In this document: piece by piece, positions 12,836-27,489 of the stretch
Layout: each line of letters begins with the position of its first letter
Position numbering within the stretch: position 1 is the stretch's first letter
NCBI GenBank assembly: GCA_032207245.1
Contig: CM063500.1
Span: 20,953,444 to 21,017,443 of the forward strand
Reading direction: 5' to 3'
DNA length: 64,000 nt
From: Pardosa pseudoannulata
Taxonomy: Eukaryota; Arthropoda; Arachnida; Araneae; Lycosidae
Notes under the pieces: model-generated
What the model was told of the DNA's origin: nothing
The model's input: only the letters and a program-made list of their open reading frames with translations
The model's database searches: none
Translations under genes and position numbers: made by a program

Positions 12836-13232
12836 GATTGGTTTGGTTTGGTTCAGAGTGCTACGATCTATTTTTTTGCAACACTAGTGCTAATGAGACC
12901 GAGACCTACAGCTTAACCGTTCGAGTGCGGTGAAGCACTATCGTTCTCCTCACATATTCTGTCAAAAATGCGTGGAAGTGCGATAGCGGTGCTGTATGTT
13001 CTATAATTTCCTATTAATTGAGAAAAAAAATGAGACTTAATCTCTAGTGTGAAAATTATAGTAAAGCACAGCAGTGCGATCACACTTCTATGTATCTTTA
13101 ACACAGCACAAGAGAAGCGCGACAGCGCTTCGGAGAACTCAAACGGTTAAAGCCGATTCCGAAAGGCTACCAACATCCATGGTACAGTGGGATTCAAACC
13201 CACGAACTCCGGTACCGAAGGCCGGCACCCTA
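12836..13232 (-). mobile_element. SINE family A copy, split by a MITE
   Basis: Minus strand. The tail GGTTTGGTTTGG (complement of CCAAACCAAACC) is at 12838; then GCTAATGAGACCGAGACCTACAGC; after the insert, GCCGATTCCGAA, CATGGTACAGTGGGATTCAAACCC (B box) and ACTCCGGTACCGAAGG to about 13232. Joining across the insert at a single TTAA restores the uninterrupted order seen at 53.6 kb. Confidence 0.85.
12917..13146. mobile_element. MITE with TTAA target duplication
   Basis: Inserted in the SINE. TTAA at 12913-12916 and 13147-13150 is present once in uninterrupted SINE copies. Ends are inverted: CCGTTCGAGTGCGGTGAAGC on the left pairs with the complement of the right end CGCTTCGGAGAACTCAAACGG. TTAA duplications are typical of the piggyBac superfamily. 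No transposase; about 230 bp. Confidence 0.85.
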
Positions 13233-13269
13233 ATTCTATTCCAGGAAGTAATTCAAAATTAAAGTGATC

Positions 13270-15960
13270 AGGAGGTCAAGAGATAAATGATTAATATTAA
13301 AACTTTGAAAAGTAAATACAGTATCTTCATTCAATATGAGTTATATACGAGTATACGCGAGCTGTAACGATAACTGTGTTAATTTACAATGAATCAAGAT
13401 AAGAGTGTTATAATCAAGATAAGAGTGTTTTCAAGCTCTCTGTGGAAATGACATTACATTTTGTGTGTTACATATGTTGTATATATGCAACACCATTAAT
13501 ACAATATGTTAAATTTTGAAAAATTCTGTAAGTTTTATAACATTTATGATTGTTGACTTTAGGAAATAAAAGAAAAAATAGCGTTACTCCAAACGTGTCC
13601 TTTGATTTCAGAATTATATATTTTCGAAAATAAGAGATATAGAAGTAGTAATAGACGAATACAAAAGAAAAATATGGAAGTTTTAGATTATGAACATCAG
13701 ATGGTTATCATGTGTTCGTTGTACATCTATTTTACGAAGTTCTTTTTGAGGTTTTTACTTCAAAAGGGATAATGATATCCTCGGAGGAAAAAGATTTTAG
13801 TCGACGTGTTTTACAGCCTTCCTTCAGTGTGAATTTCGTTAAAAGAAACGAATTAATTCACAATCTCTTGAACTTCGTTCAGGACATTTTCACACTAGAT
13901 CGCAGAAGTTCATCGTTTCCTTATTACGGACTTGTATCACCGTTAGATGGACCGGAGTAGATCAGTTAACAACTGGCCTTCTAGGTCAACTGACATAACA
14001 CATGTGAATTCCTTTTATGGGATTTGTAAAGTATTAATTGTAGGTGCCACCATCATCCCTAAATATTTGTGTACTTACAGAACATATTTTTTGTACAATT
14101 AATTACAAGTGACGTATTACAACGGGTATAGTAGGAATTTGTATGCCAACTTAACATTATATTTGTAACTAATGGAAATTATATCATGCACTCGTAAAAA
14201 ATCTTACATATTTTTGCTTTGTATTCATGCATTACACATAATTTTGTCTAGTTTATTTATGACAATATAACAGTTTGAAATAGAATGGTTCAGTTTGAAT
14301 AACCCTGCGTAATTGTAATATCAAATGTGACACACATTTCGTTTTATGTTTAAATAATGTCACTATGAAAAGGTAATATTTATATTACCAGAAAAACCTA
14401 AGAAAAATATTCTTTAAAAATCTTCTGCAGATTTACGATTAAATCTAATTTTCTTCTAAATAAACATCTTTTCTAGGCTGCATCAAAGACACTACCAAAT
14501 AAACCGCGATTAATAGCTTTCAGATACTTCGTATCCACAATTTTACACTTAAAAGAATTTATTTAGTTTCTGAGAAATTCAGTTCGCTTATATAAATGTA
14601 TTGTAGCCAATGTATTGTGTAAATCGAAAGAACAAGTATTATAAGCCGAAAACTCAAGAAATGAATGCTGTCCAATGATGCAATAAAACAAGATAGAAAC
14701 AATTTTCCGTACGTCTCATTGGTTCTCAATGCCATGCAATTACTGACGAATTAATTATCAAGATTGTTGTACAATAAAAGGAGGTATACAGACTGAAGGG
14801 TTAAATCCTTAATCGGGAATTTTCTCCCCAATCCTTGGTCCTTATATCCACCTCAAAAAAGATAAGCATTCTTTTTATGTTATTTTAAAACTTAAGTATT
14901 TAATTTTGCTAAAATCACTGATTTTTAAATATTTTTACGTTCCTTCATTCTGTATCGACATATTAAGGAAAAAAAATTTCTTTGTCTTTGCTTCCAAAGT
15001 AGAGGATCCACTCTAAGGTAAATGTTACTCCTCTACATAGAATTCTCCAAACTTCCATGTACTGCACGGGAGGGTAATAAATGAGTAACAGCTTTGCATC
15101 GAAGTTTAATTGTTGTGAATTTTATCTTGTATTAGTATATCTTGTATGTAGATCTTGTATGTAGTTAATATAATTGTCTATTCTATCTGCTGCATTAAAA
15201 AATGAATATTGAAACCCGTCTTAATACTAATAATACGAAGAGTCACACATCTTTGTGAGAAAAATTGTCTGAGATATTTAAATCAAAAATTTGAGAAACC
15301 TTCAAAATTTTTTCTCTTTCTCTGGAGAATCAATTAAAAGATTATTTTCATTGATTCTCCAAAAATGATTTATTATTTACAGTATTTTGAGGTGGAAATA
15401 CGGTTATAATAGCTCTTTTACTGTGACAGGAAGAGGGTACTGTGAATATAAACTGGGATGTATTCATCCCGGGAGGTCTAAAAGAAACTTCCCCTGTATA
15501 TGAGTCCCTAGTGGCCGAACCGTTAGATCAATCAAAATGAAAGTTTGGATATAGTTATTTGAATGTATGTGGTCTAAATTGGGATGATTTGCAACAATAA
15601 ACCTTTTACAATTATCTTTATAGTGACAAAATTTCGAAATTTTCGAAAGACAACACACACTTTTTTCGTGTGTAAATTGATCAGATCATGAAAAAACCTT
15701 CATTGGTGTTAGACACGGAGGACTTAAATTGGTGGCGTAAAACATTTGCAAAAATGAGCATTGTAAAGAACCAATCAGTGTAAAAGTGTCATCTTCTTCG
15801 CTCAAAACGAGATGGATTAGCACAAACACAAAGAAACAATCTTCCTACACTGCTTATATCACAAGCAGTTATTTGCAAGAGTGTACTGTGATTGGTGCTT
15901 GTACTGCCCATCCCAGTGAATTATGCAAAGTGCATCAATGCACCTTCCCTTTTATTGTGA
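13270..15960. other. Gene-free stretch
   Basis: No receptor, transposase or RNA gene recognised. The longest frame (13712-13960, plus, 82 codons) has no motif and no homologue I recognise. A short direct repeat (AATCAAGATAAGAGTGTT) sits at about 13394-13429. Confidence 0.45.
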
Positions 15961-15974
15961 TTGATTAGCTGTCT

Positions 15975-16525
15975 TTAATTGAATTTGTTTAAATCGTCAA
16001 TCTTTTGCATAAGTTTTCCAAATTAGTTTATAGAAATTATATATTAATCGTTCAACAATGAATGCGGTTAAATTCATTTCCTATATTTTCTGACTTTTAT
16101 AAATTTAAATAGAATAAATGATATTCTTAACCAAAATAATAAATGAGGCTAAAATAATAAATAAATGATATTCTAACATGAATTTATGTGACCAACGGTT
16201 GCAGAAAAAACTTAGGCATTTTACTATGCACCTTGTATTTCATTTTCAATGTTGAGTAACTCTATTATGATAAAAATTTGACTAGATTTAGTATAAATAT
16301 GAATAAAAAGATCAAAATATTTTTTAATTGTAAATCAAAGATTTTTAAGCCATTGTCTTTAGCTTTAATTGGGTTTGTTTAATTCATCAATGTTTTATAT
16401 GAGTTTTCTAAATTTAATTAGAGAAATTATACAATCATCGTTCAACAGCTAATATGGTTAAATTTATATTCTATATTTTCTAACGTTTGTAAATTTAAAT
16501 AGAATAAATGATATTCTCTTTAGTT
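15975..16525. repeat. Direct duplication, about 160-bp copies 370 bp apart
   Basis: 15977-16130 and 16345-16520 share TTTGTTTAAxTCxTCAAT, TAGAGAAATTATA, CGTTCAACA and end TTTAAATAGAATAAATGATATTC. Confidence 0.8.
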
Positions 16526-17244
16526 GTCAAAGATTATTACTACTCTACTTACTTTTCATTAAAGATGATTATTGTTTGAAGTCAACATTTTTAATAAACC
16601 AACAAAGCGTAAACTGTATATACATTACATAATGTTTGTCACCTAGACTGCGTATACAATAGAACAATAAGTAGAATTTCTTTGAGACATTAATCGTACG
16701 TTTTAGGAAGTTTTTAAGAATAGAATATATTTTTATCACTCACGAAATCATTTTACTGGGACAGTACCAGAGTAAAACGTTTTAGTCTTTCCTCGGTATT
16801 TGTAAAGATCATATCTATTTCTTAGCTATCACTTTTCGGAAATCGTCACGGTTGTCATTGATGTTGCTTTACAGTTTTGACAAACATTTTAGTTAACACT
16901 TATATTTAGTAGATAAGGATTATTTTATGAGCTTTTTTACCCTAACTTTACAAAGTTAGTGAAATTAGTTGAATATTTTCTGCATGGGTACAGTGCTAAT
17001 GGTCCGTACTAAAAGCTTAATTTGTAGCAGTGGCACTATATGTGTACACTAACCGCTTTAAGCCACAAATAAGGGTTTACGATCCGTGTAATAGATTATT
17101 GGTCAGTTGGTTTCTTGGTTGGTCTCATGTCCATCTAGTAGTAATATACACTCTAATGGAAAGATAGCTGCTATTGCTTTTACCTTGTCTTCAAAGAAGA
17201 ATACACGGTTGCTCAAGTGCGAAAGGTATTAATTTTTAGTCTTA

Positions 17245-17350
17245 CTTTACATGATGTTGGTACATTCGGAAATCACTACTGGCATGGATGTTTGCAGCCG
17301 ATCAGAATTGGATTTTAGCTGTAGATATTGCTTTGATTAGTTTTAGAGTT
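17245..17350 (+). mobile_element. SINE family A, 3' part
   Basis: GCATGGATGTTTGCAGCCGATCAGAATTGG... and TTTTAGCTGTAG follow the body of family A (GCATGGATGTTCGTAGC...CGGCTTTAAGCTG). Head and tail are too diverged to delimit. Confidence 0.5.
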
Positions 17351-17384
17351 TTAAAAAATGGTCCATAGCGCCTTAAATTAGACA

Positions 17385-17640
17385 TTATTATATTTAGGAT
17401 GAGTTAACTTATAGAAATTATGTTTTAGAAGGTTAATTCAAAATTAAGCACATAATTTCTCCTGGAAATACAATGGTTCTCATTAATAATCTTCTTATTA
17501 GGATCAGCTAACTTATAGAAATTAAGTTTTATACCTTTAATTCTAAATTAAACGAATAATTTCTCCTGGAAATGCAAATGTTAAAATTGAAAGTAACTGA
17601 TTTATTTTCATTAATAATATTCTTATGTTGAATTTCTCAT
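17385..17640. repeat. Short direct duplication 3' of GR1
   Basis: Two copies of GATxAGxTAACTTATAGAAATTA...AATTTCTCCTGGAAAT, about 108 bp apart, lie immediately downstream (minus-strand sense) of GR1. Confidence 0.75.
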
Positions 17641-17655
17641 GTGCTTTTATGATCT

Positions 17656-18723
17656 TTATTTCCGCAGGGAATCTACTAGTACAATGTACGAAATTACAGT
17701 TCCCATGTACACAAGAATGAAACTTTTGTTGATAGGAATGCCTCCAAATACTGTCATTGCCACTTCTTTATCCAAATATCTCAGAAGTAACAATTGTTGA
17801 AATCCCGATGCCCACGTGTATGACAAGTGAGATGCGTTTTCAGCAATTTTAGAAGACAAAGTGGATACTTTACTTGCCACCAAACATGTAATTATCAACG
17901 TCAGCATATTATTTGAAGATATTAAACCAATAATTATCTGCTGAATTTTATTGTTGATAGACAAATTACTGATCAGTAGATTGTATCCAAAAAACAAGCT
18001 TCCAGTGTTAAAGATCAGGAAAAAAAACAGTATTAAAGAGAAATTATTGTTAGTTTTCGTGATTCTTCTCTTTATATCCATAAAAGTTTCTAACAGTTGT
18101 CCAAAATTTGGATGGTCGTTTGAGGATAACAGTTTGTTATAATGTTTTAAATCCAAGGTTACATTAATACAAATTGTTGTGTAAATGATGCAAACTGTAT
18201 TCAGAGGCATATAAAGCGTGAGGTTCAAAAGAAGAACGAAGAGAATATAGGCAATTTTGCGTGCCGTTGCAGAAGGGAGCTGATGTCCGAAAAATATGGT
18301 CTCTTCGGTGTAAGCCATTCTTGCAGATTTTGGGGACATCATACATGCCATAGTTGCAGAATATATCAGTATATTCCACAGACCCCAGAAACATATCCTG
18401 CGGTTTAAATTTTGGAAGTCTCGCAAACTAAATGAAGTGCGGTAATTCATCATCTTCATAAGTTTCGGAAAATTTATGGATAGAAAAACACTGAAAATGA
18501 CACAAATTATAAGAAAGAAAAATGTTCCAATTTGTTCGGTCACATTTCTTCCTTTTATTGTAACGATTATTGATAAAACGCATACAAAAAACATTACTGT
18601 GATCAAGAAGCTGATTATTTTCATGATGCGATTGCAAAGGTTTTCTCCATTGGAGCGACGGCCTGGAAGGCTGTTTACAAGATTCAGATGAAAGAGAAAA
18701 GTAAAAAAATTTTGCAATTCCAT
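17656..18723 (-). CDS. GR1: intact single-exon gustatory-receptor-like 7TM protein
   Basis: A 355-residue open frame without an intron. Hydrophobic segments at about 36-55, 66-84, 110-128, 156-187, 228-250, 262-283 and 333-350 give seven membrane spans, as in insect-type GR/OR chemoreceptors, which are ligand-gated cation channels of sensory neurons. The end of the last helix reads GTVISYIVLVDS, a match to the GR signature T-Y-(five hydrophobic)-Q in which S replaces T and D replaces Q. Other conserved blocks shared with the three relatives in this window are LFHLNLVNSLP near the N-terminus, LRYLDK at 314-319 and IPINKSFIL at 329-337. The start is supported because GR3 and GR4 begin at the same aligned ME(L/F) with A at -3 and G at +4. 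The stop TAA lies inside an AATAAA (17655-17660, minus strand). The GR assignment is by motif and topology only; ligand unknown. Confidence 0.75.
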   Translation of the reverse strand: MELQNFFTFLFHLNLVNSLPGRRSNGENLCNRIMKIISFLITVMFFVCVLSIIVTIKGRNVTEQIGTFFFLIICVIFSVFLSINFPKLMKMMNYRTSFSLRDFQNLNRRICFWGLWNILIYSATMACMMSPKSARMAYTEETIFFGHQLPSATARKIAYILFVLLLNLTLYMPLNTVCIIYTTICINVTLDLKHYNKLLSSNDHPNFGQLLETFMDIKRRITKTNNNFSLILFFFLIFNTGSLFFGYNLLISNLSINNKIQQIIIGLISSNNMLTLIITCLVASKVSTLSSKIAENASHLSYTWASGFQQLLLLRYLDKEVAMTVFGGIPINKSFILVYMGTVISYIVLVDSLRK

Positions 18724-19249
18724 ATTTTTAAACTAATTTATTCACAGACGTTTTCAGTCTAGGAATTATTATATTCTTTTACTCAGACGCTACAGCATTT
18801 GAACTTCTGAGCTTTTTATCTATCGTATTAAAATGCATATTATTGTGCATAACATTGAGTTTATCTTGAAACATATGAAAGAAATAACTTTATATTACGT
18901 AAGCGACAGGATGCTGCAATCAAATTATCTATTTCAAATCGAATCTGTTTTGCCAGCGAGCGTAATATAATATGAACAACGCAACATATATGAAACTGAA
19001 ATATATGCGGGGCATGATCTGAAATTTCCTTTAAAAGAAAAATCATTTATACTTAATTTTATATTTGCTAGCATGATTTAGAGAAAATAATAAAATATAG
19101 CGTTCTAAAGAATAGTTTATAGTGTGTATATTTCCAATAATTTTACATTCAATATCACAACTTCGGAACCATAATATATGGATTCCTGCATTTTCTTTTA
19201 AGTCACTCTATTTTATTTGAAAACCGGGCGATAGTGTAATTTAAAACGC

Positions 19250-20660
19250 TTTACTTTACAGATAAAGATATCCAATTCTGCTGCTGACATGGATTCTTAT
19301 AGCTGGTTTTGAGCATTAGGTTCAGGATCAATTGCGTATCATGCAACAAAATGTTGATTACAGGCTCTCTAAACAATTCCTTTTTCTTTTCGAGATGTTT
19401 TCCTAGTCTTTAAAAAAAGTTCTTCAAATTTGTGCATAATCAGTCATTTAGTCAACCAGGTATTAACAGTTACATAAATGACAAAAATATTATTTTTTTT
19501 AATGAACAGGAATGATCAAGAAGATATTGCGCAACTTGAACACCACATTATAAGGATTGGTGCAGTTTCTTTTAAGGTGCTCTATTACTCTATATTATTT
19601 GGCATCCAGGGAGTGGTGAATAGAAAGGGCTTTACCTTTTAGGTACACGAGTTAAATATATGCAATTCTGCTGTTGACATAGAATTTTTAGCTGGTTTTG
19701 AGCATTAGGTCCAGGAACATTGCGTATCATACAGCAAAAAGTTGATCACAACCTCTCTAAATAATTCATTTTTATTTTCGGTATGTTTTCCGAGTCTTTA
19801 AAAAAGAGTTAAATATTATTTTTTTAATTCTGAAGAATTATCAAGAAGATATTGCACAACTTAAAAGCCACAATATAGGGATTGGTGCAGTTTATTTTAA
19901 GTTACTATATATTATTTGGCATCCAGGAGATGGTGAATTGAAAGGGTTTGACTTTTTAGGTACACGAGTTAAAGATACTCAATTCTGCGGCTGACATGGA
20001 TTTTTATTGCTGGTTTTGAGCATAAGTTCTAGGAACAATTGCGTATCATGCAGCAAAAAGTTGATCACAACCTCTCAAAACAGTTAATTTTTCTTCTCGG
20101 TATGTTGTCCTAGTTTTTAAAAAAACGTTCATCAAAATTGTGTATATTCTGTTATGTATTCAACCAGATATTCTCACTTACAGAAAAACATTGTATTTTT
20201 AATACAGAAGAATGATTAAGAAGATATTGGATAACTTGAACACCACAATATAGGGATTGGTGCAATTTCTTTTAAGTCTTCTATATTATTTGACATTCAG
20301 GCGATGGTGGAATTGAAAGAGCTTTACTTTTTAGGTACACGAGTTAGATATAAAATTCTGCTGCTTACATGGATTTTTATAGCTGGTTTTGAGCATTAGG
20401 TCCAGGTATAATTAGTTATCATGCAGCAAAATGTTGATCACAATCTCCGAAACCAATTAATTTTTCTTTTTGCTATATTATCAGAGTCTTTAAAAGCGTC
20501 CAACAGAATTGTGCACATTCAACATGTCAACCAGGTATTATAAATTACACAAATGACCAAAATATTATGTTTTTAATGTAGGAGAAGGATAAGAAAGATC
20601 CTGCACAACTTGAAAACAACAAAGTAGAGATTTCTGCACTTAATCTGTACCAGGACTTTT
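19250..20660. repeat. Tandem repeat, four units of about 320-390 bp
   Basis: Units carry, in order, GCTTTACTTT, AATTCTGCTGCTGACATGGA, AGCTGGTTTTGAGCATTAGG, CAATTGCGTATCATGCAGCAAAA, GTTGATCACAACCTCT and AGAAGATATTGCxCAACTTGAA. TTCTGC marks fall near 19276, 19664, 19985 and 20357. It lies 5' of GR1 and is non-coding. Confidence 0.85.
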
Positions 20661-21860
20661 TCTGTCTCGTAAATCAACGTGAAAAAAGAAGTATTTTTCT
20701 ACTTGTGCAAAGAGTTATTTCCTGATTTCAGTTTATATTTCATGTAATATCTGCTGTTGTATGAAAACATGCATAAGAACTTTTCCAATACGATATGAAC
20801 TTATTAGCAGTCCAATATCCCTTGATATATGTTCTCTTGACATAAAGAAGGTCTATAGTTTAAACCAGTTTATAAATGAGTTATAAGTCGTTTTCAGTTG
20901 GTATGGCAGCAAGAATTAATATGTTTAAAAGCTTTTAGTTTCAAAATATTGTTACTAGAACCGAACATAAAAATCAATGGTTCTAAATGACGTATGAAAA
21001 TTCAGGTAATACCAAATTTGTAAAATAACACGCCACCTAGTAATCTTTTCAATAGAAATATTAGAAATCATAAAGTTTACTCTTCCAATTTTTTTTATGT
21101 TAAACGTCGCACTTTTCGGAAAACATAAACATACTTAAGTAGTTCAAGGTTCTTAATAAGAAGCTAAAATTCTCTTTACATATTTGAAAAATTTGATTTC
21201 AAGCTACAGCGTGAGAATTTGAAATATATTTATGTAGTAAGTCAATCTAGACAGATAAATCCTGCCAAAAGTAAAGATCTCTGCATAAGGGGATGACTGT
21301 TAAGGAAATTTGTGTGGACTGGAGGAATAGCATAATTCACGGACTCCGGGATACCTTATGCAATAAACACAAACGGATAAGTTGATGAGTGGCACATTAA
21401 GATGCAGTGTGCAGGAGTCACGCAAGGCTAAAAAGTTGTGGCCACTTGAAGCTTGAAGAGGTTATTATGGGAAATTAATATAGAAGTCTGGGATTTATCT
21501 GAGGAAGGATAAAGAATGTTGATAGTAAGCAAATAGCACATAGGTTATACCCAATATTTAATTGTAAATCAATATTTAATAGGCAAATCAAATTGGATCT
21601 GGATAACGATTGGCTGACAAACAAACAAGATTGGGGGAGAAAGGATTTCATGATAAAAAAAGGCTGTATAATATAAGCAGGAAACACTCTGAAAATTTCT
21701 TAAAAGTGTATAAGTTGTTTGGCAATCAATATACTGTATTCTCCAAAAAGTCTGGAAAGGAAGTGGAGGCTTATCGGTCACCAGAAGATGGGCCACGGAC
21801 AAGTGAAAAACTTGTGATGATTTAAAAAAAAAGAAGATTATCTTTTTATATATTAAAATC
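20661..21860. other. Gene-free stretch
   Basis: Nothing recognisable; overlapping short frames at 21475-21825 lie on opposite strands and share no family motif. Confidence 0.4.
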
Positions 21861-22010
21861 TGATTGTAACTATCTATCTATGTATGTGCGTCTATCTCTT
21901 CACGAAATACTGGACGCAGACGGGTGCTGAAAGTACCAAAACTATCCGGGGATGTTATTTAGTCCATTCGTGTTCCGATATTTCAATTAGTTCGAAAGAT
22001 ATTTTCGAAA

Positions 22011-22319
22011 CTAGCTGCTTCTCACCCAGTCTTCGGTCTGGGTAATAAAAGTTCCCATCTAAAATTTTAGAACCATTACTTTAGATATTCACATTCATAA
22101 AAATCTTAAACTTCATACGCAGCAAGAATGTTGACGAATATGATAATTTATTATTAATGGATAATCACAATTATAACTATGTATATGCTCTGTGTTGCCT
22201 CTAAACCGCTGTGTTATAATGTCGAATTCCTCAGCTTCCTCTATTGAATAACAGAACAGTGTTTTAAATTTTTGCATCACTGGATTCGGATTTGTAAGTA
22301 AGTATAGCGTACAAACATT

Positions 22320-22320
<1 letters not shown>
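22011..22320 (-). mobile_element. Helitron-like 3' end (minus strand)
   Basis: Read on the minus strand, the sequence runs to hairpin ACCCAGACCGAAGACTGGGT (22024-22043), then nine bases, then CTAG (22011-22014). A terminal hairpin followed closely by CTRR is the Helitron 3' signature. About 300 bp inward are clearly related to the inverted copy ending at 26519. Flanking 21865-22010 (TCTATCTATG...GACGGGTGCTGAAA) may be the 5' end of another such element. Confidence 0.65.
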
Positions 22321-24660
<2,340 letters not shown>

Positions 24661-24666
24661 GTACGT

Positions 24667-25437
24667 TGTAACGAATTCTCGTTACATTAAATTCCTGATA
24701 CAGACTTAACTTAAACCGTAAGAAAAGACGGCATAATGTAGAAGAATAGCAACCGTGCCTTTTGTGAGAACTTGAACTGAGCTCTTCTTTACCTACTGAA
24801 AGGACGTTGGTTCGCGCAGAATGGGATGCTGAATGGAGGATTGTTGACACCGAGGACTATCTCAATCATTCTGTCAGAGAAACTCATTAGGATGCTGGTG
24901 AAGTGTTCGCAGTGTTAGTTTCAATGACATCCCGAAGAAAGAGTTTCACATGACAGCAATCCTCTACACTGTAAGGGAAGCAGCAATACTTCCTCCAAGG
25001 GTTTGTCCAGAGAGATCGACTAATGATCGGTGAGCTTACTCGCGAGTACTGCAACTTCCCTGGCACCTGCGAGAGAGTCTAAGCGCGCTTTGCCCACCAC
25101 TTCATCAACCAGCTGTCCGATCAGCTGAGATGGATATTCTTGCGGAGACGATTATATAAGAGAGAGAGTTCGAGGCCCAGAGAGGATTTTTGACCGATCG
25201 AGTCTGCTGTGAACTCATCGGCCCAGAACTTCGAGGGAGCGACTGAGAGTGTCCTCCCCCTTTTTTTCTCTTAGGAAGCTGATTTCCTGCATCGATTATT
25301 TTATTTCATTGTAGATATTCATCATTTCATCTGTATTTAACATAACTTCAATATTGTGTTTTTAAATAAATGTCATAGTATGTACGTAGGCCTCCGCTAT
25401 CTTTTTTCGGGCTCACTTAGAGCCCCAATACGCTACA
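24667..25437 (+). mobile_element. Solo LTR of an LTR retrotransposon, 771 bp
   Basis: Begins TGTAACG and ends CGCTACA, near-perfect short inverted ends of the TG...CA type. Contains TATATAAG (25153-25160), a GC-rich downstream region and AATAAA (25365-25370) near the end, the promoter and poly(A) order expected of an LTR. Flanks ACGT and ATGT could be a 4-bp target duplication with one change. No primer-binding site or internal gag/pol adjoins, so it is a solo LTR. Its first 20 bases are themselves an inverted repeat (TGTAACGA...TCGTTACA). Confidence 0.78.
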
Positions 25438-25977
25438 ATGTATGCAACACTAATGTCCCAAATAGTATTAAGCAAACGATGTACTTATGTACGGAACACA
25501 ATTTCACTTAAGAGATGGTAACTATAAACTGTAGGTAAAATTGATAGAACTTGGCTATTTTTGATTTATAATAGCTTCATCAGAGTAATCCACATTGAAC
25601 TTATAAGTTATTTCGTTGTCACTGCATGTAGAATTACTGGGTACTTATTTAGTTTATCTTATACATATCCTTTTTAAGTAACTAATTTTAAACTAACTTA
25701 AGTTTATAATAAATAGGAATATATGTAGTGTAAAACTAGGTCTGAGACTGTTTTTCTGATGGCACTGCAAATGCAGTCATATTTATACAGAAAGGTAAAG
25801 CAGTAGGAATAAGAAAAGTAAAAAACATATAAGAGCAAAAAATTTTGAATTTAGAATGTATGCAATAAAGAAAAAAAATTAGGAGTCTTACATTTGAAAT
25901 AATCTTTCCCAATTAGGTAAAAAATTTTGAAAACTTTGAAACCCTCCAATAAGAACCTATATTGTATCTCTACCGTT

Positions 25978-26040
<63 letters not shown>
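25978..26040. repeat. (AT)n microsatellite
   Basis: About 60 bp of alternating A and T next to the plus-strand Helitron-like sequence. Confidence 0.97.
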
Positions 26041-26042
<2 letters not shown>

Positions 26043-26059
26043 AATGTCAGTTTTTTTTC

Positions 26060-26519
26060 TGTTTTTGTTTGGCGAGATTTTTTTTAATAATTAATCTCAC
26101 CATGTTCTATCAATTTTGTCTTTATTTCACAGTTGACGTTTTATCATAGTTTTTGTTATTTAGTTCTGAATTTTTATTTAAAATTTCAATGTGGTGCAAA
26201 ATAAAGCAAATTTTTAATTATTATAATTATACATATCCACATATCTGAATCCATCGGAGCCAAAATTTAAAACACTGTCGTGTCATTTAATAGAGAAAGC
26301 TGAGGAATTTGGCATCAAAACAGGGCGGTTTACAGGCAACACAGAGATACATAGTTATAACTGTGATTATCCATTATTAATATACTGTCATATTTGTCAA
26401 CAATCTTGTAGCGTACGAGGTTTAAGATTTTTATGTATATGAATAACTAAAATAAGGGTTCTGAAACTTTCTTGGGAACAATTATTACCCAGACCGAAGG
26501 CTGGGTGCGAAGCAGCTAG
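26060..26519 (+). mobile_element. Helitron-like 3' end (plus strand)
   Basis: Ends with hairpin ACCCAGACCGAAGGCTGGGT (26487-26506), nine bases, then CTAG (26516-26519) followed by T. 26230-26519 is the inverted counterpart of 22011-22310, sharing GTTTTAAATTTTGG, GGATAATCACA and CTCTGTGTTGCCT in complement. The relation continues to GGCGAGATTTTT near 26070 and 22805. Confidence 0.65.
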
Positions 26520-26989
26520 TTTATTGTAAACTGCTAACTATTTATTGTAACATTATTTATGATATTACTACTTAATATAAACTGCTAAAGCTGAATTCTA
26601 GTCATTTTTATCAAGACCTCATTTTTGTCTTTCTTTGAAAAATGAATACCCATCACTGAACAAGAAAGCCCTGCAAAATTTTAATTCAATATTCAACATC
26701 ATATTTGAGTGAAAAACATTTTTATTTCTGTCATAGCAATGAAATCTCGATGTCGGTCTCGGATTAAAATAAACGCAGTTCTCCGTCTTGCAATGACGTT
26801 TTTGGAGCCCAAGCTCCAATTAGGGATGATCGTGAGCAAGAACATATATCCCACTAAAAATGTGTTATGATTATGTAAATTTTTTTGTAATTCTGATATA
26901 AATTTCTTACTTTTAATAGGCCAAATAAAAATTATATATGTAGTGATATTTGAAGCTCTAAAGCTTGCTTACCTTTGGTTTATATCATC

Positions 26990-27420
26990 AAAATCAATTC
27001 CTGTATTTGTCGTGGTCTGAATCCAGTAATAACTTTTCCAACTTTATATATTTTAGGCGTTTTTTTTCCCAGTCTGAGTCTTTTTAAGATTCCTAGTTGA
27101 TCCCTCATATTAAAAAATACTCAAAACTTTAAATATGCTAAAACTTTATTAGTTAACTTTAAATAAGCTAAATAAAGGAATAACTAAACAAAATCCTCGT
27201 GTTGTTGTCTTATCCGAACACCGCCACTGTACCCCCCGGATAACATAAGCATTTGACAATGGCTACCTACCATCCCCATTCCTTGAATATCGATTCTTTT
27301 TCTATTAAATATTTTATGCCGTTTCACTGTGACCTCTATACTATTCTGCTTAAGAAATTTATTGCGACATTCACTTGATAACACGTGATCGGCCATTTGG
27401 TGAGAACTCACGATAATGGG
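26990..27420. repeat. Anonymous repeat related to 33580-33930
   Basis: AATCCAGTAATAACTxTTCCAxCT...TATTTTAG and, further on, a GTCTxATCxGAACACCGCCACTGT-like block have counterparts in the same order at 33590 and 33780. The frame at 27184-27411 (minus, 75 codons) has no recognisable domain. Possibly LTR-derived. Confidence 0.4.
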
Positions 27421-27489
27421 GAAACGCCAATAAATGTATTAAATCAGTATAAATTAACACTAAATTTTGATTTAAGAGAATAATATACC

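Noticed and set aside
13712..13960. 82-codon plus-strand frame as a small gene
   Set aside because: No motif, relative or supporting context; length is within chance for this window.
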